This document shows, piece by piece, positions 53,333 through 62,900 of a DNA stretch of 64,000 nt. The stretch lies in the NCBI GenBank assembly GCA_947447265.1, contig CANFKC010000005.1:1-64000 (forward strand), given 5' to 3'. The notes beneath the pieces are model-generated. The model did no database searches, was not told the origin of the DNA, and was given only the letters and a program-made list of their open reading frames with translations. The translations under genes and the position numbers were made by a program. Origin of the DNA: Chitinophagaceae bacterium (GTDB taxonomy: Bacteria > Bacteroidota > Bacteroidia > Chitinophagales > Chitinophagaceae). The first letter of the stretch is position 1; each line of letters begins with the position of its first letter.

Positions 53333-54052
53333 ATGGCAAAAACAATTTTTCATGCAGCAGACCAAAGAGGCCATGCTGACCACGGTTGGCTGAACGCCCA
53401 CCATTCCTTCAGTTTCGCAAGCTACCATAACCCTGAAAAAGTTCATTTTGGAGCACTAAGGGTACTCAATGACGATATAGTTTCCCCCGGCGAAGGCTTC
53501 GGGAAGCACCCTCACGATAATATGGAGATCGTAACCATAGTATTAGATGGCGAACTTGCACATAAAGACAGTATGGGCCACACCCAAACGATTGTACCGA
53601 ACGAAGTACAGGTAATGAGCGCGGGAACCGGTGTAACACACAGCGAATATAACCACAGCCATGAAAACGAAGTGAACCTTTTACAAACATGGATCTTCCC
53701 GGCAAAAAGAAATGTAAAACCAAGCTACGACCAAAAAACGTTTGCACCTGAGGACCGGCTGAATACCTTACAAACTCTGGTTTCGCCTGTTGAAAAGAAC
53801 GACGATGGACTTAAAATAAATCAGGATGCCTGGATATACCGTACCACGCTCGAAGCCGGCAAAACGGTAAACTTAACTCCGCACAGCGCAAACCATGGCC
53901 TTTACATTTTTGTAATTGACGGGCAGGTTGCTGCTGCAGGACAGCAACTGAATAAAAAAGATGCACTAGGCATAAGTGAAACCGAATCGGTAGAAATTAC
54001 AGCCGCTGCAACAAGCGATGTATTGGTATTTGAAGTACCAATGGAGTTTTAA
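53333..54052 (+). CDS. Pirin family protein (YhhW-like)
   Basis: Start 53333 (MAKTIFHAADQRGHADHGWL) gives 239 residues. Pirins are bicupins; the N-terminal cupin shows the metal ligands HPHDNMEIV (two His) and GTGVTHSEYNH (His and Glu), and the second cupin has degenerate sites. YhhW-type enzymes have quercetinase activity, others act in redox sensing. Family hallmarks FGALRVLNDD and ISPGEGF-like VSPGEGFGKH are present. It ends with a strong terminator. Confidence 0.92.
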   Translation: MAKTIFHAADQRGHADHGWLNAHHSFSFASYHNPEKVHFGALRVLNDDIVSPGEGFGKHPHDNMEIVTIVLDGELAHKDSMGHTQTIVPNEVQVMSAGTGVTHSEYNHSHENEVNLLQTWIFPAKRNVKPSYDQKTFAPEDRLNTLQTLVSPVEKNDDGLKINQDAWIYRTTLEAGKTVNLTPHSANHGLYIFVIDGQVAAAGQQLNKKDALGISETESVEITAAATSDVLVFEVPMEF

Positions 54053-54069
54053 TAATATTAAATACATAA

Positions 54070-54108
54070 AAACAACAAAACCGCACTTTTAGTGCGGTTT
54101 TGTTGTTT
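54070..54108 (+). terminator. Strong terminator after pirin gene
   Basis: Perfect 18-bp arms (54070-54087 and 54091-54108) with a 3-nt loop; the outer part is A-rich then T-rich, giving a U tract. It begins 18 nt after the pirin stop. Confidence 0.93.
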
Positions 54109-54214
54109 ACGGAATTCGCGTCACACCATTAAATGCATTTTTTATTTATTCAATTTAATTAGCTAATTTCATGCTGAATTATTGTCCCTGAATTAATACT
54201 AAAACGTTTTACCA

Positions 54215-57200
54215 GTGATTAGACATAAACTATTGCTTGTTGTATTGTTGCAAATATTGGTTTGCAATATTGTTTCGGCACAGGTGATAACTACTATAGC
54301 TGGTGGGTATGGCGATCGTGGCCAAGCTACCGCAGCAGCATTACGCCCGGCAGGTATCGCAGTCGATAAATTCGGCAATACTTACTTTATAGATAAGGGC
54401 AATAATGTGGTACGCAAAATAACGCCCGCGGGCATTATCAGCACATTTGCCGGAACCGGAACCAATGGCTACTCTGGTGCAGAAGATCGTCACCCGGCAA
54501 TAAATGCGAAGTTGACTAACCCTGCCGATATTGCGTGTGACAGTATTGGCAACGTTTACATTGCCGACAGGGACAATGCTATAATTAGAAAGGTTGATAC
54601 CTTTGGCATTATTACCACGTTTGCAGGTGGCGGTAGTTCGTACTATGGTAACGGAATCCAAGCAACTGCGGCATCATTAGGCGCCCCAGCTGCTGTTACT
54701 GTTGACAAATGGGGCAATTTATTTTATACAGACGGAAATCGCGATTGGGTAAGAAAAGTAACACCTGCGGGCCTCATTTATACGGTTGCCGGAAATAATA
54801 GTTCAGGATACAGTGGCGACGGTGGGGCGGCCACAAGCGCACAACTCAATAGTCCCGGCAGCATCACTGTTGACAAGTATCACAATCTATATATCGTAGA
54901 CCAGACCAATAGAATACGTGTTGTAGATTCCACGGGTATTATCAGGGCGTTTGCGGGCAACGGTTCCAGCGGACATGCAGGTGATGGCGGACAAGCTACA
55001 GCTGCGGTATTCAATGGTATTGGCAGCCTTACAACCGATACTGCTGGCAATTTGTTTATATGCGATTATGGCAACAATATTATTAGAAAAGTAGGTGCCG
55101 GCAATATAGTCACTCGCGTTGCCGGTATAGTGGGTACAGGCAGCTTTGCCGGTGATGGAGGTATGGACACCAGCGCCCGGTTTAATGGCCCTGCCGGAAT
55201 TGCGATGGACAGAGCAGGCAACTATTATGTTGGTGACTATAACAACAACCGTATCCGGAAAATAAACCCTACTGGCATAGTCAACACATTTGCGGGGTCT
55301 GGAATAATGTCATCAATGGGCTTTATGGGCGATGGCGGGCCTGCTATGAATGCCAAATTAAATAACCCATCAGCAGTAGCACTGGACACCAATCAGAATA
55401 TTTACGTAGCAGATATGGGCAATTTCGTAGTGAGAAAGATAGCCACTACGGGCGTGATCACTACCATTGCAGGCAATGGCACTGTCGGCAACAGTGGCAA
55501 TGGCGGAATGGCGACAACTGCCCAATTAACTTCACCTGTTTCAGTTGCCACAGACCGTAAGGGAAATATTTATATCTGCGATATAGGTGGCGACCGAATA
55601 AGAAGGGTCGACAACTCAGGCATCATTACCACCTATGCCGGTACGAATGTCAGCGGGTTCAGTGGCGATGGAGGAAACGCGACAGCGGCACGATTGAGCA
55701 ATCCGAATATTATTGCAACTGATAAAACCGGAAACCTTTATATAAGCGACCGTAGTAATTACAGGATAAGGAAAGTAGATACCAACGGGGTTATCAGCAC
55801 GATTGCAGGTACAGGAACTTCGGGCTACTTTGGTGATGGCAGCCCCGCAACAAACGCGTGGATATCGGGCGCCAACGGCATGGCGGTAGATGATTCGGGC
55901 AACATATATTTTACCGACCTGCAACGCGTAAGAAAAATAAGCACATCGGGCATCATCTCCACTTTTGCAGGGCTTGGCACTTATGGCAATTCTGGTGATG
56001 GCGGGCCGGCAACGGCAGCCCAATTTATTAACCCGGCCGGCGTAGCCATAGATAAATTTGGAAACGTGTATGTGCATGACAATGGCAATGGCTACATCAG
56101 GAAGATCAATCCATCCGGTATCATTTCAAAATTCGCAGGAAACGGCTCAACCGGCAACCCAAGCGATGGCTTTCCTGTTTTAACTACAGCAGTCAACAGT
56201 TCTATAGGGTATACCACAGACAGTTCTGGCGACCTGATTATTCCCAATGGGGCGAACAACCGCATCTACAAAATTTTTAACTCCATCTCTCTTGGCATTA
56301 CCGCCAACCATGATACTATTTGCTTCGGTAGCCCGGTTACATTCTCAGCAACCTATGCAAGTCATTCAGCCATAACTCCATCTTATGAATGGATTAAAAA
56401 TGGCGTTATCGTGGGTACCGATTCTGCGTCTTATACCACAACATCCCTCACACAGGGTGACGTTGTTGAGTGCCGGTTGCATAACGGCAGCGGAGGCGGA
56501 ATCATAGCCGTTTCAGACTCTGTTACAGTTTATGTACAAACCAACTATCCGTCCGTTAGCATTTCATTTAGCCCGAACGATACCGTATGTGCCGGCACCA
56601 CGGTTACATTTACTGCAATACATACCAACGGCGGCACAGCACCAACCTACGATTGGTATAAGAACGGTAGCATTGTACCCGGCATTACCGGTAACTCATA
56701 TAACTTCGTTCCAGTAACTGCGGACGTGATAAAATGCAGGTTACACAGTAATATGACGTGCAGAATGGCTGATACTGTAACGAGCGCCAGTGTATCATTT
56801 ACTGTATTAGATACGGTCACCGCGTCTGTAACTATAACTACCAACCCGGGCGATACCCTTTGCGGTTCTACTAATGTTACCTGCACTACCAATCCGGTAA
56901 ACAGCAGCGCATCTTCACGGTTTACATGGTATGTAAACGGTACAAAAGTGAGTGGCGTTACGAGTGGCACTTATACCTACCACCCGACGAACAACCAGGT
57001 GCTTTATTGCATCATGACCAAAAACGGCACATGCGCAACGGATACTGCTGTCGCCCCAAGCCATACATTTGTTGTAAATCCCAAATTGGTACCAACCATA
57101 AGCATCACCTCTGATTCAGGGCTAAATATCAAAGCAGGTAAAGTGGTAACCTGCTCCGCAAATATTACAACAGGTGGTACAGCACCCATCTATAAATGGT

Positions 57201-57637
57201 ACAAAAACGGCACACTCGTCTATACGGGCTACCCCTACACATTTACACCGGCAATAAATGATGCTGTTTATTGTAGAATAACCAGTAATTGGGATTGTCT
57301 GGCTAACCCTGATGCGCTTAGTAACGAATTACAATTTGTAGTCGATACCTCAACCCCGCCTCCACCAGCCATTCCCGCGGATGCCGGCATCTACCCCAAC
57401 CCGAACGACGGCAATTTTTACCTTACCCAGCCTTTTGACGGTCCCGATGGCATGGATGTGTATCTGACCATCTCAACAATTTTAGGCAAGGTGCTACATA
57501 AAGAAACGTTGATTGTAAACAATAAACGCATCACTGCTTCATTTGTCGGCAACCGCCAACTACCGGAAGGCATTTATATGCTTTCGCTTGCTACGTTTAC
57601 AGAAAAAAAAGTGCTTCGTTTTGTGGTAAAATACTAG
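54215..57637 (+). CDS. Giant NHL-propeller/Ig-like T9SS protein
   Basis: A 1140-residue secreted protein from a GTG start (MIRHKLLLVVLLQILVCNIVSA signal). Residues 25-690 carry about twelve NHL repeats of about 55 residues (TIAGNGTVGNSGNGG, YIADRDNAIIRKVD), close relatives of those at 12058. Residues 690-1040 hold four Ig-like repeats with a conserved Y-W-KNG core (SYEWIKNGVIVG, YDWYKNGSIVPG, FTWYVNGTKVSG, YKWYKNGTLVYT). The C-terminus (YPNPNDGNFYLTQPF ... LPEGIYMLSLATF) is a type A sorting domain. Likely a surface binding protein. Ligand unknown. Confidence 0.92.
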   Translation: MIRHKLLLVVLLQILVCNIVSAQVITTIAGGYGDRGQATAAALRPAGIAVDKFGNTYFIDKGNNVVRKITPAGIISTFAGTGTNGYSGAEDRHPAINAKLTNPADIACDSIGNVYIADRDNAIIRKVDTFGIITTFAGGGSSYYGNGIQATAASLGAPAAVTVDKWGNLFYTDGNRDWVRKVTPAGLIYTVAGNNSSGYSGDGGAATSAQLNSPGSITVDKYHNLYIVDQTNRIRVVDSTGIIRAFAGNGSSGHAGDGGQATAAVFNGIGSLTTDTAGNLFICDYGNNIIRKVGAGNIVTRVAGIVGTGSFAGDGGMDTSARFNGPAGIAMDRAGNYYVGDYNNNRIRKINPTGIVNTFAGSGIMSSMGFMGDGGPAMNAKLNNPSAVALDTNQNIYVADMGNFVVRKIATTGVITTIAGNGTVGNSGNGGMATTAQLTSPVSVATDRKGNIYICDIGGDRIRRVDNSGIITTYAGTNVSGFSGDGGNATAARLSNPNIIATDKTGNLYISDRSNYRIRKVDTNGVISTIAGTGTSGYFGDGSPATNAWISGANGMAVDDSGNIYFTDLQRVRKISTSGIISTFAGLGTYGNSGDGGPATAAQFINPAGVAIDKFGNVYVHDNGNGYIRKINPSGIISKFAGNGSTGNPSDGFPVLTTAVNSSIGYTTDSSGDLIIPNGANNRIYKIFNSISLGITANHDTICFGSPVTFSATYASHSAITPSYEWIKNGVIVGTDSASYTTTSLTQGDVVECRLHNGSGGGIIAVSDSVTVYVQTNYPSVSISFSPNDTVCAGTTVTFTAIHTNGGTAPTYDWYKNGSIVPGITGNSYNFVPVTADVIKCRLHSNMTCRMADTVTSASVSFTVLDTVTASVTITTNPGDTLCGSTNVTCTTNPVNSSASSRFTWYVNGTKVSGVTSGTYTYHPTNNQVLYCIMTKNGTCATDTAVAPSHTFVVNPKLVPTISITSDSGLNIKAGKVVTCSANITTGGTAPIYKWYKNGTLVYTGYPYTFTPAINDAVYCRITSNWDCLANPDALSNELQFVVDTSTPPPPAIPADAGIYPNPNDGNFYLTQPFDGPDGMDVYLTISTILGKVLHKETLIVNNKRITASFVGNRQLPEGIYMLSLATFTEKKVLRFVVKY

Positions 57638-57739
57638 TTCACATAAACGAAACGTCCAGTTAATATGGCCATCATACAAACATAATATGCCTTATGCCCT
57701 GAGTTAACATTGCAGTGATATGTTTGCAAAAACACACAC

Positions 57740-58738
57740 ATGCAAATTCGTTCTTTATTGGGTACTGCGCTGGTTGCGTCGGTAGCCTTAACATCTTGCC
57801 ACAAGCAAAGCGCATCTACCAGTATTTCATCTACAACCGGCAGCACAAAGGTGTTACCGGTTAACAACCGAATTTCAGGAGCAACAACCCTGGGTGCGCC
57901 GGTAGCTGAAGCCAAAGTTTACAAATTGTTGCAGGGCTACAGCAGTTCCGACAACTTTGAAGCGAGTGGCGTATACTACCTCGGCGGCTACTTTTATGTT
58001 GCCTGCGACAATATGCAGAAGATCGCAAAAATAAAAAGCACCTTGCCTATTAACAGTTCACAGAACTCCTTGTTAAGCACAGGCGCTCCGGGTTCAGGCA
58101 GTTCTAACTACGAAGGCATAGCTTACGACAGTAACGGCACACCTAACTTTTTTGTAGTAGAAGAATCTGTAAGCAATGGCAGCTACTACCAGCCTCGCAT
58201 CAGTGAATTTAATTCCAGCATGGCTTATCAGAACCGTATGTGGGTCGATTACTACTTCACTTCTGCCAACAGCAATAAAGCATTTGAAGGTATTGCCTGG
58301 GTGTACCGTGGCGGAGAAGACTATATACTCGGTCTGGTTGAGGGTACCGGTAAGGTTCCTGTATTCAAGAAAACAAGCGGCGGCTGGACCTATATTACCG
58401 AGATAACTTTACCATCATCAGTAACCTTTACTGATTATTCTGATATTGCTATTTACGGCAATAAAGTAGCCATTACTTCGCAGGAAGATGGCCAGCTTTG
58501 GGTGGGCACATTAAGCAGCACAACATGGTCAATAACAGGTGGTACAGCCTATAGCTTTCCACTGGGCAGCAGCACAGGTGTTGTGGGCGCAGGCAGCAAC
58601 CAGCTGTATGGCAATGTAGAAGGTATCTCTTTCATTAGCAGCACACAAATAGTGGTTGTTTCTGATAAGGCTGATAACAGCCAGCCTTCTTACCAGACTT
58701 ATAAAGATCAGTCAGTTTCAATATTCAATCTTCCCTAG
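57740..58738 (+). CDS. Lipoprotein with beta-propeller-like fold
   Basis: A 332-residue lipoprotein (MQIRSLLGTALVASVALTSC, lipobox LTSC) followed by a Ser/Thr-rich linker. The rest reads like an SdiA-regulated/phytase-type propeller: SNYEGIAYDSNG, FEGIAWVYRGGEDYILGLVEGTG, YSDIAIYGNKVAITSQEDGQLW and NVEGISFISSTQIVVVSDKA. EG(I)-type repeated strands support this. Function unknown; probably at the outer membrane. Own terminator downstream. Confidence 0.78.
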   Translation: MQIRSLLGTALVASVALTSCHKQSASTSISSTTGSTKVLPVNNRISGATTLGAPVAEAKVYKLLQGYSSSDNFEASGVYYLGGYFYVACDNMQKIAKIKSTLPINSSQNSLLSTGAPGSGSSNYEGIAYDSNGTPNFFVVEESVSNGSYYQPRISEFNSSMAYQNRMWVDYYFTSANSNKAFEGIAWVYRGGEDYILGLVEGTGKVPVFKKTSGGWTYITEITLPSSVTFTDYSDIAIYGNKVAITSQEDGQLWVGTLSSTTWSITGGTAYSFPLGSSTGVVGAGSNQLYGNVEGISFISSTQIVVVSDKADNSQPSYQTYKDQSVSIFNLP

Positions 58739-58761
58739 TTGATCCCCTTGTAATAAAATAG

Positions 58762-58793
58762 AAAGCCTTCCTGTTGTGCGACAGGAAGGCTTT
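58762..58793 (+). terminator. Bidirectional terminator
   Basis: Perfect 13-bp arms (58762-58774, 58781-58793) around TGTGCG, followed by TTTTTGATTT. It starts 24 nt after the lipoprotein stop and faces the convergent outer-membrane protein gene ending at 58816. Confidence 0.93.
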
Positions 58794-58815
58794 TTGATTT
58801 GTATATTTCGAGCGC

Positions 58816-59688
58816 CTAAATGCCGCTGAACCTTATGCCTATGCAAACCGGATGCTGCTCTATACCATTGTTGTAAAGCGATGTTACCTGGTAAGAGCCA
58901 TAGAGTTTAAAAAGATTGTCCAGGCCTATTTCGGCAGTAATGCAACTGTTAAAACCGGCTATACCAAAATCGTTGGTCTTTGAAAAATTCCAGTTGTCAT
59001 GCACCTTCACCTTGCCCCTTTCGTCAGACTTTTGCTTTGCCCAGGTCGACCAGTTCCAACCCGCGGTAATGCCTGCGCCATACACTAACCATCTGTCTTT
59101 TTTGTGGTTGGTAGGGTGATTGCTGATGCGTGTTTTAAAAGTAAACATCAACGGCACGTTCAGGTAATCAATACCCAGCTTGTCCTTCTTAAAAGAAATC
59201 GTGTCTTCTGTTACCGTTGCAGGATTGCGGGTGTAGGTAATGTTATTTTCATACCTGAGGTTATATATCTGCATACCTAAACCTGAAGTAATATATATTC
59301 TCTGACCGGCAGTTTTTAATGCCCTGTAACTGCGCATAAATGGGTAGATATTCACGTTCATCGATTTACCCGTCAATTGCAGCAAGTTTACATTTTGCTT
59401 ATTTGCCGGCACATTCAGATAACTTTTCACCGAAGGGTCGTTATAGTTCGTATTGTCCTGCATCAATATCACACCCAGGTCAAAATTAACATGAGACGTC
59501 CATTTTTTATCAGCCTGCGTCGCCTTGCCAGCACTGTCTGCAGACTCGATTGAAATACCATTGGTAGATATTACCAACGATGTTTTCTTCTTCTTTTCGG
59601 CGCCATCTTTCGCTGCGTCCTGGGCATTTGTATTGGTCGCTGTTAACAGCCCTGCTATTGCTAAAATAGCGCATATTGTATGTTTCAT
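58816..59688 (-). CDS. Outer-membrane beta-barrel protein of a sigma-factor operon
   Basis: A 290-residue protein with a signal peptide (ending TNTNAQ), a charged linker and a barrel-like pattern (SHVNFDLGVILMQD, YITSGLGMQIYNLRYE, VPLMFTFKTRIS, WLVYGAGITAGWNWS, ITAEIGLDNLFKLYGSYQV, GIRFSGI). It follows the anti-sigma gene by 19 nt and is the last gene of the ECF unit, making it a probable target or input of that regulon. No enzymatic motif. Confidence 0.8.
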   Translation of the reverse strand: MKHTICAILAIAGLLTATNTNAQDAAKDGAEKKKKTSLVISTNGISIESADSAGKATQADKKWTSHVNFDLGVILMQDNTNYNDPSVKSYLNVPANKQNVNLLQLTGKSMNVNIYPFMRSYRALKTAGQRIYITSGLGMQIYNLRYENNITYTRNPATVTEDTISFKKDKLGIDYLNVPLMFTFKTRISNHPTNHKKDRWLVYGAGITAGWNWSTWAKQKSDERGKVKVHDNWNFSKTNDFGIAGFNSCITAEIGLDNLFKLYGSYQVTSLYNNGIEQHPVCIGIRFSGI

Positions 59689-59707
59689 AACTGGTTTGTT
59701 TTTTAGT

Positions 59708-60634
59708 TTAGAAAGATAAAATGAGCCTGCGTTTTTCTACTTTCACTGTAAGTTTTTTATCGCCGACATTATTTTTAAAATCAGTCGCTTTATCAATTCC
59801 ATAGGCGACAGCATTGGCTATTGTATTCAGTTGTTCCTTCTTTTCATCATTCAATGGCAATTTGTCTATCCATGACTTAACGGCTTCCGGAGCGGCGGCG
59901 GTCATGCTATAACTTTCTACCGGCACATTACCCGCTGTATTCGCCGGTGCGGCTGTAACAGGTAGCTTTTTAAAATCAGCGGCTGCAACTGCGGTCATAT
60001 ATACCGGCCGGGTTGCACCGGGTGCGGCTTCATTAACCGGAGTCTTTTTGTCATTTTTCACCAACACATCTTTAGTGGCACTACCGGTATTATTTTGTTG
60101 CACGCCTGGCAGGCTCTTATTCGGGTGATTAACTGGTATAGGTGCGTTTTTACTGTTATCGCTATTATCTGCCGCATTATTTGCAGGCTGCACAGCCACA
60201 TCATTACGGTTGTTGGTTGTATCTGCAATATCTGGCTGTGGATCTGTTGGCGTTGAGGCAGTTCCGGTCTTACTATTTCCCGGTACTACTGTGTTATTGT
60301 TATTTACTACCGCAGGCTTTTCTGTGTTATTTCCATCGCGTAATATGGCAAAGGTTATCAGTATAATTGCAGCTATACCTGCTGCTATGCTGAGTGCGCG
60401 CCAACCCGGCATAAAAATAATTCCTCTCTTTGGCTCCGGTTTTACCAGACTTTCCTTTTGTGTATAAATAATGGTTTCATCAGGTATTAAGCGTGCCTGC
60501 CGATAAGCTGACAAATCCTCTTCCAGATGCGGATGATCATTAAGAAACACCCGTAATGCCTCCTCTTCGTGGGGTTGAAGCTCGCCATCAGCGTGCATCA
60601 CCAGGTATTCTTCATAATTATCTATCGTTATCAT
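59708..60634 (-). CDS. Anti-sigma factor-like transmembrane protein
   Basis: A 308-residue protein. Residues 1-55 (IDNYEEYLVMHADGELQPHE, then EEALRVFLNDHPHLEEDL) match the N-terminal cytosolic anti-sigma domain that grips ECF sigma factors, without the zinc-binding His-Cys cluster. A membrane helix (WRALSIAAGIAAIILITFAIL, about 78-98) is followed by a long Asn/Pro/Thr-rich periplasmic region and a small C-terminal domain (EKKEQLNTIANAVAYGIDK). It lies 45 nt downstream of the ECF sigma gene, the standard order. Confidence 0.85.
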   Translation of the reverse strand: MITIDNYEEYLVMHADGELQPHEEEALRVFLNDHPHLEEDLSAYRQARLIPDETIIYTQKESLVKPEPKRGIIFMPGWRALSIAAGIAAIILITFAILRDGNNTEKPAVVNNNNTVVPGNSKTGTASTPTDPQPDIADTTNNRNDVAVQPANNAADNSDNSKNAPIPVNHPNKSLPGVQQNNTGSATKDVLVKNDKKTPVNEAAPGATRPVYMTAVAAADFKKLPVTAAPANTAGNVPVESYSMTAAAPEAVKSWIDKLPLNDEKKEQLNTIANAVAYGIDKATDFKNNVGDKKLTVKVEKRRLILSF

Positions 60635-60679
60635 ACTATTTCAATTTAAAAACATACACTTCCTTAATACCGGTATAAA

Positions 60680-61156
60680 TTAAAGTACGTGTTCCATGCT
60701 CACCAAATAGTCTTTTAAAACCTTCCGGGCCCTGTGCAGGTATACTTTTACCTGCGAATCGTTAAGGCCTGTTATTTGCGCTATTTCTTCATAGCGGTAA
60801 CCTTCATAATCTTTAAGCAGTACCAATGCCCGGGCCTGATCATCGAGCTGAGCAAGCGCCCTGTCTAAAACCCTTTTCAGGTCGGGATTAGCCGGGTTAA
60901 TGCCCTGGTCAGGTGCCTCATTATAAGAAAACCGCGACATCTTCCTGTAATTATCTACCGCCTGGCGATAAGCCACCTGGAAAAGAAATGCTTTTGCTTT
61001 CGCCTGCATTACATCTCCTCTCTTTTGCCAAAGAACCTCGAAGCTGTTTTGCACCACATCATGCGCATCATCTGCATTGCCGGTGCACTTACAGGCAAAC
61101 CTGAAAAGCGCATCTGACAACTCACTAACGCATGTATTGTACTCTTTAACTTCCAT
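60680..61156 (-). CDS. ECF-subfamily RNA polymerase sigma factor
   Basis: Start 61156 (MEVKEYNTCVSELSDALFRF) gives 158 residues; the frame upstream to 61333 looks non-coding. Region 2 (LFRFACKCTGNADDAHDVVQNSFEVLWQ cut here as DAHDVVQ) and region 4 (ALVLLKDYEGYRYEEIAQIT, SQVKVYLHRARKVLKDYL) are clear, with no region 3. It should direct a small envelope-linked regulon and is followed by its likely anti-sigma factor and an outer-membrane protein. Confidence 0.93.
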   Translation of the reverse strand: MEVKEYNTCVSELSDALFRFACKCTGNADDAHDVVQNSFEVLWQKRGDVMQAKAKAFLFQVAYRQAVDNYRKMSRFSYNEAPDQGINPANPDLKRVLDRALAQLDDQARALVLLKDYEGYRYEEIAQITGLNDSQVKVYLHRARKVLKDYLVSMEHVL

Positions 61157-61347
61157 TCTGTATATATATCGGCTGTGCGGAAAAAAAGTTACAGAATTAG
61201 TGAAAATTTTTCGGAATTTATTTTTGAGGTGGATGTGGGCTGTGTAGTCTGCACAGTTAAATAAGGTATCCAGTGTAGCGGAATACCCTATCATAGCCCT
61301 TCCATAGAAGACAAAGGCAACAGCTTGTGGCATTTAGGTACAAAAAA

Positions 61348-61371
61348 ATGGCGCACCAAATGGTACGCCAT
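61348..61371 (-). terminator. Terminator of the first DUF2911 gene
   Basis: Arms ATGGCGCACCA and TGGTACGCCAT pair with one mismatch; a run of seven As at 61342-61348 gives a U tract on the minus strand. It lies 25 nt after the DUF2911 gene's stop. Confidence 0.8.
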
Positions 61372-61395
61372 CAATATTAAAAGTGTTTTTATGAA

Positions 61396-61890
61396 TTATA
61401 ACCTTGCTTCAACAAAAACGCTGGTTTTGTCCCATGACATAATGATGCCATTGTCTTTCACGTCTATTGTGAATGTTTCAACAGGGGTGCTAAGTGTAGT
61501 AGAAGGTACTTTTGCAACCAATACATTTTTGTTTTTGTTAGCTTCGTAGCTATATGCACCCCACTGCTTCAGTTCTGTATTCAGCATGATGGTCCACTCG
61601 CCCTTTTCAGGAATAGTGAATAAAGTGTATGTTCCAGGGCTTACCTGTTTGCCACCGAACATGCAACCTTTGGTAATTGTAATTTCAGTAGCCTCGTCAG
61701 CACCTGTGCGCCATACCTGGCCGTAAGGTACAAGACCACCAAAAATAGCTCTGCCCTTCATTTTAGGCTGGCCATAGGTTACAGAGATAAAATCTCCCTT
61801 AACAGTAGTGTGCGCGCTGGCACGGTCTTTTGCAAAGGCGCTGCTTATAGCCAACACCATTACTAATACAAGAGCAGAAAATTGTTTCAT
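61396..61890 (-). CDS. DUF2911 exported protein (copy 1)
   Basis: A 164-residue protein with a signal peptide (MKQFSALVLVMVLAISSAFA) and the whole DUF2911 domain: VTYGQPKMKGRAIFGGLVPY, QVWRTGADEATEI, QVSPGTYTLFTIP, WTIMLN. This uncharacterised family is common in Bacteroidota and likely periplasmic. A divergent paralogue lies 186 nt upstream at 62077 in the same direction. Confidence 0.9.
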   Translation of the reverse strand: MKQFSALVLVMVLAISSAFAKDRASAHTTVKGDFISVTYGQPKMKGRAIFGGLVPYGQVWRTGADEATEITITKGCMFGGKQVSPGTYTLFTIPEKGEWTIMLNTELKQWGAYSYEANKNKNVLVAKVPSTTLSTPVETFTIDVKDNGIIMSWDKTSVFVEARL

Positions 61891-62076
61891 GTTTCAAATT
61901 TAAGAGATAAAGTAAAGCAATTGGATCGAGGTGAGCAAAATTAACAATGTTAATCACCCACAGAGGGTTACCGGCAAGGCAACAAATGCCTGCGGGCATT
62001 ACTCACTACATTATATGACTAAAGGCGCACAACAGCACGCCTCTAGTAGTAAGTATTTTTAAATCAGTTGTTTAGC

Positions 62077-62565
62077 TTACCAAGGCTGAACCGGTATCAT
62101 GATGTTGCTGTGATCCCAAGAAATCAACAAACCATCTTTTACTGCTTCAATAGTAAATTGGTCAACACCTTTATCAGAGTGACCTACCATTTCATTGCTA
62201 TAAAGCATATTCTCACCCCTTAATTTACCCAGGTCAAGATCAGCTTCAGTTGGGTTCATTTTGTTAGTCAGATAAATTATCCACTCACCTTTATAAGGTA
62301 CAGTAATAAGGCTGTAAGTACCTGGGTTTATCTGCCTGCCCGCAAACATACATCCCTTAGGTAAAGTAACGATAGCTGGCTCATCAACGCTGGTTAACCA
62401 AGGCTTGGCATCAACAATAGTAAGTGCTTGCTTCTTTGAAGGTTGGCCGTAAGTAACGGTTACGTTGTCACCTTTCACGGTAACATGTTTACTCATTCGG
62501 TCTTTTGCAAAAGAGCTACCGAAGGCGAAAAGCATAACTAAAGCTAAGGATGTAATTTGTTTCAT
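62077..62565 (-). CDS. DUF2911 exported protein (copy 2, divergent)
   Basis: Start 62565 (MKQITSLALVMLFAFGSSFA) gives 162 residues. It shares the signal and core phrases with copy 1 (KDR-S-H-TVKGD, VTYGQPSKKQ, KGCMFAGRQINPGTYSLITV, GLLISWDHS), but the central GRAIFGGLVPYGQVWRTGA block is replaced by ALTIVDAKPWLTSVDEPA. That block is the most conserved part of the family, so this copy has probably changed or lost its original function. Confidence 0.85.
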   Translation of the reverse strand: MKQITSLALVMLFAFGSSFAKDRMSKHVTVKGDNVTVTYGQPSKKQALTIVDAKPWLTSVDEPAIVTLPKGCMFAGRQINPGTYSLITVPYKGEWIIYLTNKMNPTEADLDLGKLRGENMLYSNEMVGHSDKGVDQFTIEAVKDGLLISWDHSNIMIPVQPW

Positions 62566-62900
62566 AATTAAACTATTTAAGTGCAAGATAATATTTTTTC
62601 TAACTTTAAAGACAGTCCCAACTTTATATTGGTTGGGTTTTTTAAAAGAATTTGTCACAAAGTAAAGAAAGATTCTACAAATACAAAATACAATTTATGT
62701 ATGTAGCGCAATTTATAATAGCCCAACACCATCAACGTAATAAATATTGCAGAAAATGCGCAAAATGCGATAATAGGACTTCCTGAAAAAAATATTAGAA
62801 ATAATTGCCTGCTAAACAAGTAATACCTTAACTTTAGTTCGCGGATGGTATGCTGAATGCCATTCCACGCAATCCCTCTATAATATATAGTCTTTTGTCC

